In this document: piece by piece, positions 45,400 through 56,810 of the stretch
How the letters are laid out: the number at the start of each line of letters is the position of its first letter
Numbering within the stretch: position 1 is the stretch's first letter
From: Sipunculus nudus
Taxonomy: Eukaryota > Annelida > Sipuncula > Golfingiida > Sipunculidae
Direction of reading: 5' to 3'
NCBI GenBank assembly: GCA_026874595.1
Contig: CM049316.1
Location: 75,313,676-75,377,675 of the forward strand
DNA length: 64,000 nucleotides
Notes under the pieces: generated by a model
What the model was told of the DNA's origin: nothing
Seen by the model: the letters and a program-made list of their open reading frames with translations, nothing else
The model's database searches: none
Translations under genes and position numbers: made by a program

Positions 45400-47080
45400 A
45401 AACATTTGTGAACCGAGTGAATATTTGTTCTGCTATTAAAATTACATATAGGTAACCATGGATACATCCATGCTTACAAAATCATTCGATTTATCACAGA
45501 CAATAACAGATGCATTGATATATAAATCAAGAACATTGTCATTAAAATGTTTAATGTATATTCATTAAGATGCAAAAATAATGAATATCAATGAGCACCT
45601 AATATGAATGTGTTGTATATTTCATATTTATTCCAGCAATGTAAACTTATGCTGAAAGTGTTAAATTAATCATGAAAAAAAATAGGATTGTAAATCTATT
45701 CAACATAAATGTGCCATTTTGATCTAATTTTTAAAAATTTATTCAGATATATGCAAAGAGTCTCATTTAATATGCAAATTTCATTTGTATATTAAGTAGA
45801 TATATATTTTGCTGTAGAAATAACATAGAAAACCATGGATAATTACACGCTTACAAAATCATCCATTGAATTATTGTAGACAATAACAGTTGCAGTGATA
45901 GATAAATCAAGAACATTGTCATTATAATAGTGTCTCATGTGTATTCATTAAGATGCAAATACAGTCAAGCCCGCTTATTGTCATGTCGGTGGTGCATTCA
46001 TAAATTATGATAATAACCGGAATGTGACATTATGCGGGCTTCAACGTCGATGTTCTTTTGAGTCATTGAAAAAGCGTTATGTCTCAAATGATATTAAATA
46101 AATCGTTAATAAAAAGGAATCAGAGACATTTATGAATATTTTTATTGCACAACAGCATATAAAATTACGTTGATGCTCACCTGGTAAGTTTTGTGCCGCA
46201 TGCCGCAATAACTGAGAAAAATCCGACTTGCCAACAGAAAGAGACATAGCGTCTGGGTCATGAGGTCATATGTACGGAAATATGCGGCACAGTTATAATG
46301 TTATGCGTAGGCAAACTATTTTACTAGATAATTCTTTCCCGACTATTGCGTCTTATTTTCTGGATATCTTATTAATGACTAAAACTTCCATGATCGTCTT
46401 TATGATAGGACTGTTAGGGGAGCGGGCATCGTCATCGTTTAGAGCTTGTGCTTCATATCATCTCGACGAAACGTCACATAAGTGAAAACCGCGGCCTTTC
46501 AAAGGCCAGGTGTTCATTATGTAGATATGTGATCACAAACATCACCCTTGTTAACGTACGAAGAAACGCAATGATCAGGATTACCGTGGTATCTTAAGAC
46601 CTTAATTAACTAAGTGACGGGGAGTAACCCGCATGCATCACTGCACTTGCCTGACGCACACATCATTTGATACATTTGAAAGTGTTTATTTGATAAAAAA
46701 CAGAGGACTGTGAACATTTATTTGGGGTAAACATTTGAATTTGTACTAAAAAATAGCATATATTTGCATACAGCCAATTATACAAATTATTTTGTGGTTA
46801 TAAAATATTATTAAAAATAAATATCTTTCTTCTGACGCATTTTGGCGTTTATTTCATCCTTTTTTCACAAAACTAACATAGTTATGGCCTTCTTTGTAAA
46901 ATCCATAATTACTGCAAAAATTACCATGGTTGCCATGGAAACAGGCTCATATTTTATAGAAAGCTACCACTCATAAACTGCTATCATGCATTTTTGTAAT
47001 CTATGGATCAATGCTTTTAGAAAAAATAATGATAGCAATTGCCCCTCCTTTGGTACCGACAGGCCTTATTTTCAGGGTCT
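45400..47080 (-). repeat. Long inverted repeat, right arm
   Basis: This arm is inverted relative to 39312-40345. It is interrupted by about 700 bp (45960-46675) of unrelated sequence with no counterpart in the left arm, while about 80 bp of left-arm sequence is missing. The outer boundary is near AGTCTATCAGCC (39314) and its complement near 47078-47090. Confidence 0.85.
45960..46675. mobile_element. Insertion with one pogo/Tigger-like terminus
   Basis: The inserted block begins TA|CAGTCAAGCCCGCTTATT, as expected for a pogo/Tigger-type element inserted at TA. A partly complementary ATGCGGGCTTCAAC follows about 75 bp in. No matching 3' terminus or transposase frame is found, so this is at most a truncated element. 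The right border at 46675 is placed where inverted-repeat homology resumes. Confidence 0.35.
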
Positions 47081-47097
47081 GGCTGATAGACTATATA

Positions 47098-48230
47098 TTT
47101 ATGTGATGATGTCAGTGTTAGCTAATGTTACGGAGAGGAATCGTACATTATTAACTATTTTGCAACCGTTATTATCCCCGTGTGTTTAATATTACATTTA
47201 AAACCTGATTTAAAAAGCACCCTATAATTTGGAATAATATTTCACTTCAGGTTTAGGCCAGTAAACCGAGTAAATGATGAGGAATTCCACGTAATAACCT
47301 AATAACAGAGCAGACGCGTTTAATTGATTATTACTTTAAAAGGACAAAAAGTCTGTGAAAATAACATGTCTCTCCTCCTATGTCAATAAATTGTCATTGA
47401 AAGAAAGATTGAAACATGCTCTTCCTGAAAAAAAAAACATAAAAACGCTGAATATGTCGGCGATCGTCTTTTTCGTCTTAAGGTTCATTCATGAAATTTT
47501 ACGTGCAAGCGTGTCCTTTACTATTGGTATCTTGCTAGCTTAATCTTCATGGTGGGGTTTTACTCCAATCAAGCGAACACTTCAGAAATGGGGCAGAATT
47601 ACAAATAAACTTGAAACCTGCGCATTTGCCCCACGGGTCAACAAGGACCGAACGGGTATGTCGAATCACATATGTAACTTGTGTCAGATCATTATATACA
47701 TGAAAGTATGTAGTTAAAGTCGATATTTGAACAATAAGTAACTTGTTTTGGGGGTTTGTTTCGTTCGTTTTTTCTTAGTCCTATTTACATTTATTTTAGA
47801 GAATTGCACATATCATATATGTTAGACCAAGTTTTTATCAGGCCCGGTTATAATAGAGGCCTATTATTTAGGTCACTGTGAAATATAAGCCTCATGTTAC
47901 AATGCAAACACATATGATTTGGTATATCCGAAATTCTTAGCTGGCATTAATTCTAAACATTAGACATGGAAATTCCAAACTATGCATGCAGATAGTTTGT
48001 GCGAAGATGTTAGTGTACATTATAGTTGGAAGTTTCAATCATAGCTGTGAATGCACACCAGCTAGTTTATTTCAGTCTATGGTTATAAGCACTACTTAAT
48101 CAGCTGTTATCGAAACAGGGACAAGGGACAATCTTCACTTTTAAATTGTATTAAGTAGAGCCATTATCGGATTACCTCACACGTATTTCGATATGAGAAA
48201 AAATAATTTTAATTTCATAGTGAACCAATA

Positions 48231-48276
<46 letters not shown>

Positions 48277-50203
48277 CACACTTAATTCAACGTAAGTAAT
48301 TCTGATATTTAGATATGAATATTCATAAGATATATGACATAATTTGACACATTTGACCTTTACATTTCGGCTTGAAGGTAACAATCACCACTTTTTCTTG
48401 TTTTATTTTAGTTGCCTCGTGTAAAACTAAAAGTTCAGTAATTTTCATTCCTTATTTGCTGTTTGCTAACTAAGTGAATTAAAAAAAATGGATAGATCAT
48501 AGTGTTTTATTTTCTTTGACGACCCAACTTAGATCTATTTATCTTGAACTAAATCATCAAATGAAGTACACATTGAAAAATAACAAGTAAACCACTTCTA
48601 AAAGTCTATACAATACATTTGTGTCATTGAGTTTAAGACTGGAACCGAGAACCATATTAAAATGAAATAAATGTTCACAGAAACCGAACAGTTAAGGAAT
48701 CATGGCCAATTATTTTCAAATATCCTTCAAGACACGGGTGCAAATTGTTATATATCATCAAATTTTTATTCCTTTGGATACAACTGCATGTCATATAAAC
48801 TTTAAGGTTACGTTTTTCCCGTTTGATGTTGAAATTTGATCTATTTTAACTTTTGACACTAAGAAGACACCTCCTAAGTCATTCGAACGTACATTGTATC
48901 GATAGGTATATAATAGAAATAATAACCTAAATATTTAACATGAACGGGTCTCTAACCCACAAATATTGAATTTAAAAGGAAAAGTTACAAAGTTACTATT
49001 TTCAGAATTGCAGGTACAGGTATATGGTCCCCCTCCCCCTCCCCCAGCCCTATTGATTAGTCAAGGCCATATATGTGACTCACTGTTTATAGACCACCAA
49101 TGAATGTAGGTCATCTATTATTAGGAAGACTTTTTTTTGGTACATGATAAATGTTTGCCCTCGCTGCAAAGATTAACAGCGGTGGCATAGCGATCAATAA
49201 GGGACCAATAGCGCACTCGAGATACGGCGAGCACCGTGCGTCATGTTTTACAAAATGTCTTTCTGGGAAACATGATCGGCCAGGTATCCATATTCACTTC
49301 GACATACATTAAACCTCCAAATAAACAGGGAGTGTAAAATATGAGGAAAGCCAGAAAAATTAAACATAATTTGAGTGTTTTAATTATATTTATTTTCAGA
49401 TCGTAGGACATTCAAGGTGACATGTACATTAACGTCGTCCGGTATGAAATCAAAACCAATACACCTGGCAAAATTGAATGACACCTTATGTTTATTTGTG
49501 ATTTAACTGTTCAAGTGCACAAACGATATGTATTCAAAAATTCTTCTAGTTTCTTCATGCTACGACAATATAAATATGTCTTACCCGCAATGTTGTGGCA
49601 AGTCTAATATCGGCCGGGTCAGTAACAGGTAAATGTTATTGTGTAGTAACAGACACAAAGTCCAAACCACGCCAAATGATCACGGAACAAATATCCCGTG
49701 TATTTTATATACTCCTTGGCCACTTATACGTGTTTCGTATTCTTGCTCCTGGATATATTTGTCAGTACAATCACATATTTCTGACAGCACAAAGATTCCT
49801 TTAGCATTACAATCTGTAAGAATTCGCACTTGTTTTCACTGTAATAAAATCATGATACATAAACGAAATGGACATTAAATAGGCCTATCCCCATTTTAAA
49901 TCAGTCTTGTTCACCTGTCATTCATGGGGGAATATCTTTCTTAACCATAATGGTAAGTTTATCGATTACTTTGTGTAATCGACAGTGATTTAAGTTACAA
50001 ATCTGCCTGATATGAAAAAGAACAAGAAAAATATATGTCTGATTTATCATTGTATATTGTACATTAAGTGCATAAGGCCTATTTTTCTATTGGTAGATGC
50101 GAGTTATAGCCATGGTGCATCATTCGCCCGTCGTCTATCGTACGTCGTCTGCCAGCTAACATTAACGACTCAGCAATGAATGGATAGATACTCCCAAAAA
50201 GTT

Positions 50204-50258
<55 letters not shown>

Positions 50259-51283
50259 AATGTCTCTTCTGCTTATTTGGGAATTTTCACGCGTGTTCAA
50301 GTTCGGCCATCTTGGCACGTAGTCTTGTTATGGTAAACAGAAACACATGGGCCGTTTTTTTTTCACTCATATAATCATAAAAAAAATGTATAAAATTGGT
50401 GAATTTGAGATATTTAGCCGTGTGGCGTAATGTTTTGATGGGTAATTTTTTATCCACAAAGAGGTCAGATAATATACATGTATTGCACCTGAATATCAAC
50501 GACTAACATCCAAGACAGCAGACGCAATGAGCATTTCAGTTTAAAAAAAAAATATCAGGATCAATTTTAGGTCTTTTCAAATTAGATTACAAATGGGTAC
50601 CGTTAATCTGCGTCCAACTGTCCAACAAGAAATCTGCATTCTGAGTAATGCAAGGCTCCGCCATGTGGGTCCATAATATGGAATCCTACCAAAACTTTGA
50701 TTGCATTTCCAGAATCATTCGTGTATAAATGACTGTACACTTGTGAATATTCTATGATGAAGTCCCTGCATCCGCATCATGTGCCGGATCCACTCTTATA
50801 ACTTCTGCATTGGCCAATTACCGAAATGTTCCGAAACATTCATAAGAATTCCTCCCATGATGGCGTGTTTTATATTGTGAAAAAACATGCAAACACACGT
50901 ACAGGGATGAACGCATACCCTCCTGATTGAGACTATAACAATTGGCAAATCTAGTTGAGGAGAAAGTTTGTAAAAGTGAGTCTCAAGTGATCTTACATGT
51001 TTTGAGCAATGGATGAGACAATCAAAAGTACGGCGGCATTATCAATCTAAGAACAATGCATGGTGTTGTATGGTTATTAAGACATTAAGAGCAAATTATA
51101 AAAAAAAATAAATATAATGTGCAACATAAGGTATGAACAACAAGAATTAGAATAGACGTCCACGCTTAAGGAATCATGGCGTCATTTGACATAAATAAGC
51201 TAATATTTAATGCAATTAACGTTTTAATTGGGAGATGCTTAGAACGTGGCCCCATGAAGATCCTTTATATATATAGGATATAG
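47098..51283. other. 4.2-kb intergenic region without a supported gene
   Basis: All frames are short and AT-driven. (TA)n tracts occur at about 48235-48273 and 50206-50256. A C-rich tract lies near 49029-49046. I see no domain, splice pair or RNA gene. Confidence 0.45.
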
Positions 51284-51358
51284 GCTGCCTTAGTCCAAGT
51301 GGACTAAGGCAGCCGCACCGGAAATCGGAAGATCGTGGGTTCGAATCCCACTGGCAGT
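51284..51358 (+). ncRNA. tRNA-like sequence, probably a tRNA-derived SINE head or tRNA pseudogene
   Basis: The 75-nt segment has an A-box-like TAGTCCAAGTGG (51291-51302) and a perfect B box GGTTCGAATCC (51338-51348) inside a 5-bp T stem (GTGGG/CCCAC). The ends, GCTGCCT and TGGCAGT, pair at six of seven positions, counting one G-T wobble. The D region with CTAAGGC resembles type II (Ser/Leu) tRNAs, but no normal anticodon stem forms. GCTGCCTTAGTCC is also followed by its own reverse complement, so a strong competing hairpin exists. The downstream (TA)n tail at 51424 fits a SINE. A functional tRNA is unlikely. Confidence 0.5.
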
Positions 51359-51423
51359 GAACCACTTTTCTGTGTATACCCTTTCCATCTATTAAATAAT
51401 GAACCAGCATGGCTACTCATACA

Positions 51424-51455
<32 letters not shown>
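51424..51455. repeat. (TA)n tract
   Basis: Sixteen TA units follow the tRNA-like sequence. A C-run of about 18 follows at 51505-51522. Confidence 0.9.
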
Positions 51456-51457
<2 letters not shown>

Positions 51458-52077
51458 TGAAACCGGGGCGAGCCCGATGGACGGATTTATTTTCGTGGAC
51501 TGACCCCCCCCCCCCCCCCCCCACAAAAAAAGAAATGATTGGTATAAAAACAGCAAGAAGCACTTACCAAAGTAAGAAGCACTATTTTCAGTGAACAGTC
51601 AGCCTTTTCTCCTGAACAGGCCTTTCGTAGCCTACTATATGTACTAGTTTATTAAAACTTTAACTTTACAACATAGACCGACTTAATACTTTTATTTTTA
51701 CTCTGCAGACCAAAGCTCTATGTGATAAGCCAAGGGTAAAGTAAAGCAGGCCTACGAGTCTTCGACACACAGATGAACCACTTAGATTGCACTAAAACTT
51801 CCCATGTTATGCCATTGGAACAAAAAAATCCTGCTGGATTGAGTGAGGGTCCACAAGAATTTATCTTTATCCCTAACTAATCCTAAAGAAAAACAAATGG
51901 TACATCCGTTTTTCTTTCATTTCTCATTGTTTCCTTATTCATTTTTTATATAAGGTATTGGCTTTTTCTTAAATTTCGTATTGATTTGAAAATCTAATAT
52001 TTTTTGGCAGCGTGGTATCACCCAGCTACTGGTGACAGACACAAGAGTCCTATACACAAATGATAACGAATCTAATC

Positions 52078-52500
52078 AACTCTTGTTTTGTACACATTGC
52101 CCAACCCCAAAATAGCTATTGCTCTATATACATAGTCCAAGTAAAAAACAGCTTGAGTTTTGTTAACATTGGCCAGACTAATGACATCTCATGTTTTGTA
52201 CCATAAACCATGCAAAAAAGCTGGAGTTTTGTAAACATTGGTCAGGTCAAAACCAGCTCATGTATTGTACACATAATTCATGCCAAAAACAGCTTGCCTT
52301 TTGAAAACATAGAGCATACCGTTTTGTAAACGTAGGCCAGGCCAAAAACATCTCGTGTTATGCACGTAGTCCATGCCGAAAACAGCCTGAGGATTGAAAA
52401 TATACACCAGACCAAAAACGGCTCGCGCATTAAATAGACCCTCAAAAACAGGCCGGGTATTGTATATATAGGCCAAGCAATATAACCCCTACCGTCTTGG
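52078..52500. repeat. Degenerate ~36-bp minisatellite
   Basis: About eleven diverged units of roughly 30-37 bp carry GTTTTGTAAACAT...GGCCA followed by CAAAAACAGCT. On the minus strand the unit translates as a 12-residue phrase near AVFGLVYIFNPQ. Indels break the phrase, so a coding role is doubtful. Confidence 0.7.
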
Positions 52501-52782
52501 ACAAGTATAACTGCCAATAGGCCTACGTGTTTGAAACGTGCAGTAAGATGAATTTACCTGGGCACAATATCTACCGCATATTTGTATAATGTTATTAGCA
52601 TGCATTCATAATCTAATTACTTGGGCCTGAAGAAATCCAGAAAGACGGTCAGAAATACAACTTCACCTACTGTAGCGGCCGTCTTGCCCCCAGGCAATTT
52701 TATATATTTTAATATATATTTTAATTAAATTAATAATTTAGACAACATGGGGGAATTTTTTGTTCTTCTTCTTTTCTTTTAG

Positions 52783-52985
52783 TATAGTTGGCTTGTCAAG
52801 TGAGCGACGCCACTACCGGAGTCGTGACAGCAACTGTACTGGTGGATCCGGAGAGTACCTGTAAAACGGTACCGAAGTGCAGGCCTACTTCTGTAGAGGA
52901 GAGAGAGGACTGTACAGAAAGGGCCCGTCCTGCGGGTCGTCGACCTCACCATGGAGGACGTCTCCCAAAACCCTACTTTCTCTAG
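52783..52985 (+). other. Exon-like open frame after a polypyrimidine/AG acceptor, unrecognised
   Basis: TTCTTCTTCTTTTCTTTTAG (ending 52782) is an excellent 3' splice site. It is followed by a 65-codon GC-richer frame containing CQVSDATTGVVTATVLVDPE, STCKTVPKC and arginine-rich sequence, stopping at 52985. The composition differs from its AT-rich surroundings. No family is recognised. It lies immediately upstream of the left border of duplication unit 2, so it may be a 3' exon of a gene whose other exons lie elsewhere, or an insertion. Confidence 0.35.
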
Positions 52986-53105
52986 TAGGGAATTCCAGAC
53001 TTAAAAATAAGGTTTTATTATTTAGATTCATTAGTTGTTGCACACAGCTTCAAAATGTTGACCTATTTTTGTAGAAATGTAAAAACAGAATATCAACTAG
53101 ACTAT

Positions 53106-55335
53106 GTTAGGGATGGGTATTAATACTAACTTCATGAGTTTACCCCTTCAAAATATGTACCTGGTGGAAATATTTAGGAAAAATATTTTTTGAATTTTTA
53201 AAGTAGTGTAACCTTCTGTACAAGGCCCTTTGAAAGTTGTGATGTCGTAAAAACCACCATAAAGCCAACTCCTCTAAGGATACAAGGCTTACAAATGTTG
53301 ATGAGTTTATCACTATACCAATATTTTGGATCCTTTGTTTGCGTATTGTTCCCAGGAGTACAAAACTATTTAATATATTTTTTTTTTCTTTTTCTGTTTT
53401 TTTTTTTTGGAGGGGGGGGTGTATTTTTTCTGTTTTTCTTGCTTCTGCTATGTTTGTGCTAGATGTCACATATGGATGATATAAAAAAACTGATCTTTGT
53501 GCATAATATTAGTCTGAGGTGACAGAGTTGCACCTGATATTTACTTTGGACCTTGATCTGATTTTCATGGTCATACACTACATAGATGATTCCAAATTAT
53601 CGCTCAGTTGGTAGCGTAAAGGGGGATTCCAGTGATCGCTAAGAATTATTTCAAAAATCTAGTTTTTCTTTATTTATGGTCATGTAAACCACCATACTTA
53701 AAATATTTTGAGAATAAATGCCTTTATATAAGTAACATAATTTTGTTTTATTAGATATTTCTCTCTATTTGCTTTTTATTAAAGATAAAATATATATAAT
53801 GTGAATATATTTCGGCAGAATGTTATGAAAAATCAATATATGCAAATATTGATTTGCAATTAATAACAAGATATAACTTCAATACTTGCAAATTCCCATC
53901 AAATAAAAGCATAATTTAAACATATTTGGTTAAAAAACACCAAACTATCTTTCTATCAACAAAAACAACCATTACAGAATAAAGACTTAGTGGGGCGTGT
54001 TCACCAAATTTTTCTGTGCTTTACCCTCAAATATGTCGGGATATTTTAAAAATGGCTGAAAATATTTCTGTTAGAATCTTTGATTCAGACCAACCTTCAT
54101 GTATATGCCTCTCAAAAGTTGTGGTTCACTGAGATTGGCATAAAAACAATTTTTGCTCTTGGAATATGGATATGTTATCATTGTTGTCTGATATTTACAA
54201 GGCAATAATCATGGAGAAATCGTAGAAATGTTGACTTGAAATAGACCAATAAAAAGGAAATTTCACATCTTTTATAATTATTAATTTTCCTAATACTGTT
54301 TTAACTTTTAATGATGAGCAGATGATTTTTTAATGACAAATGAATGCAGGGTTATAAATTGTAAAATGTGAATTGTTACTTTAATCGGAAAGTACTCACT
54401 AAAAAATAATATTAATAATAGGTTGCTCATGTACAAAAGATAAATTTATCTAAGATGGATAAGCATAATTAATTCCAAAGGAATGTATGGATTAGTTATT
54501 ACAAAATGGAATTCCTCGTGAACTTCAAATGAAAAGATTATTGTGAAACTTTGGCAAATGTTGTTCAAATGTCGGATCAATAACTGGAGTGTATATGTAC
54601 ATAAAATATTATTTCAATTTATGACCCTTTAATCAATTTAGTGCAGCAGGGATTAAGACTAAGATGAATCTGGCTGCCAAGGTGTTTACAATCACATATA
54701 GCTCACAGAAAATAGATTATTTTATTTCTTAATTTAAGGTTTCTTACAGGATTCTTCGGGACTTGTTTGGGGGCATGATCTCCCTCAAGAATCATCTTGT
54801 ACCTTGACCTAGTGTTCGATGTTACCGTAAAGACTAGAATATTGAACAAAAGTGTGGACTAACAAAACCGTGTATTCATGAAAAATCTTTTACACGAAGG
54901 CAGTAATCGTAATATGTTAGGAAAATGAAAATGTTGTTGACCCCATTACCTTCTGACAGCATTTTCGGCTTAACACAATGTGCGTCATTTCCTGGTGTGT
55001 ATGATTTATTCACATTTGGAGGCAAAGCCAAGGTCGTACACTAGTTATATCAATGGACTTTGGTTATAATATACCAATACCAGTTAATATGAATATGTCA
55101 GTACATTTGGCATAACTTCAAAAGGTTTTGAAGCCAAATTTTAAATGGAGTTAAAGAATCTATGAAAAAAGGGTATTTTTTTAAATATTCAATGCAAACT
55201 TCAGTGGGGGCGTACAGGGGGGTTACACTTGAAAGAAAGTTTGGGAAAAAATTACAAGGTTTTATATGCAGGTATATTAATTCAGGGGGTTAGAGTATCG
55301 GATTTCCCAAATATGTTAAATAATACCCGCCGGTT
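53106..55335. mobile_element. 2.23-kb insertion, probable non-autonomous DNA transposon
   Basis: Unit 1 reads GAGACTATATTTGACCAG across the site (25921-25938). Unit 2 reads TAGACTAT, then 2230 bp, then ACTATATTTGACCAG. ACTAT is therefore present on both sides (53101-53105, 55336-55340) as a target duplication. The ends are imperfect inverted repeats: left GTTAGGGATGGGTATTA, right (reverse complement) AACCGGCGGGTATTA. The interior is AT-rich with no frame encoding a transposase. A 109-codon minus frame at 53140-53469 covers a poly-T/G tract. A stretch TCGCTCAGTTGGTAGCG at 53600 resembles a tRNA A box but has no B box. Confidence 0.75.
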
Positions 55336-55340
55336 ACTAT

Positions 55341-56810
55341 ATTTGACCAGACGTCAAGGTAGTTTACATCTTTATGTATTGCCCTGAAAATTCGGCTGGC
55401 ACAACCAGTGACCGCGTCTCAAGTAAATCAGGCGTCTGGTCTGCAAAATCTGACCGATAAATAACCTATGTAATATATGGCAATGTTTGAGAAATAATTT
55501 ACAATATAACAAACGTAATGAAAAATATCTTTCCAATTTTTTTAAAGAACAGTTGTTTAAAATTAATAAATTACCTATAATCATTTCCTGTACCAGGAAG
55601 CGATAAAAAAATATTGAATTTGTTAGATCAAATAGCATGGTACATGAGGATGAAATAGTGAATCCTGAATCAAACTATTTACGATTTATAATATTATATT
55701 GTTATCAGAAGCCTGAACCTCTGTCCATAATTCTGATATTGATGCATATCATCCGATAGATTACTTTTTTCTTGAATATTAGAAACCAAATTAAAATGCA
55801 CGTGGCGTGAATTTGAATCGCTTTCATTACTGTACAACCAGTCTAAATCTAGGGTCGCATACTGTTCAAACATAAAAAAAAAATCTGTTCTTGTTGACAT
55901 TAGTGTGCTGTAATTCGCTGTCATAAAAATGTCGAGGAAACTTTATAAAATATCTTTTTTTACATGTAAAGGCTCGGACACTGTTGGTCAAGCATTTTAA
56001 ATTGATGTGTTAAGATTCTCAAAAATTAGGTATAGTCCTGTGACGACAGGTATTTAGTCTATTAGACACCAGATGGTGCAGTGTACACAGAACGTCAAAT
56101 GACAGTTACTAGTCAATGTATTGTGTGTGTTTCCTGTAGATCTATATTAAATACAGTTATCGCTGTCAACTAACAGTGCATTCAAAGCAAACGAATAAAT
56201 TACTCACATCCTGTAGAACAATATACAAAACGTGTTATCTATTAAATGCAAATCATATTTATTAGAAAGAGGCATTATTGTTTAAAGGACACAGAACATA
56301 GTTTGCAGGTCGTTGAGCTCGGATATTATGATTGACACATATAATAAATACAAGCAATTTTTTATCCAGTCGGCCGGGAATAATTCATTCCCTCCCTCAA
56401 TAGTTGAACAAACTGAATCTAGGTCTCTTTGAAGATATATAAGATATATAGAGAACACATATATAGCTTGTTATACATCTGACACCATGGAGCGTACAAA
56501 GAGGGCTGAGTAACGGAGAAACCGACTCATTAGTAGCTCTGATTGTTTATAGCTCGCCAGAAATCTACCGTGTTTACGTTACTCGCAAAAAATAGAAGCA
56601 TGGGCTTCAACTTTAACACCGCCCAGTGGCCCGAAGCATGTAAACTACAGTGAGGTCAAGGTTAATTATATTGCGGGTTTTTTTATCCCCGCGCAGTGTC
56701 TAACCTAACAGCCTCGATGAATTTACTCCGTGTTGATCCATGAATGTTGCCTTTTACTAAGTTAATCCGTGGTTTTATTGCACATATATATTGTTTACCT
56801 TCATTTTAAA
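55341..56810. other. Upstream region of the intact HNMT-like gene
   Basis: This sequence is shared with 25926-27951, so promoter elements should be conserved between the copies. GTTAATCCGT is found 50 bp before both ATGs. No clear TATA box is found at a fixed distance. Confidence 0.4.

Noticed and set aside
53599-53620. tRNA A-box-like TCGCTCAGTTGGTAGCG inside the 2.23-kb insertion
   Set aside because: No B box or clover-leaf follows, so there is no support for a tRNA or SINE.
55372-55924. Minus-strand frames of 76-88 codons upstream of the intact HNMT-like gene
   Set aside because: The equivalent sequence in duplication unit 1 (25845-26300) is not kept open in the same frames, so there is no sign of coding constraint.
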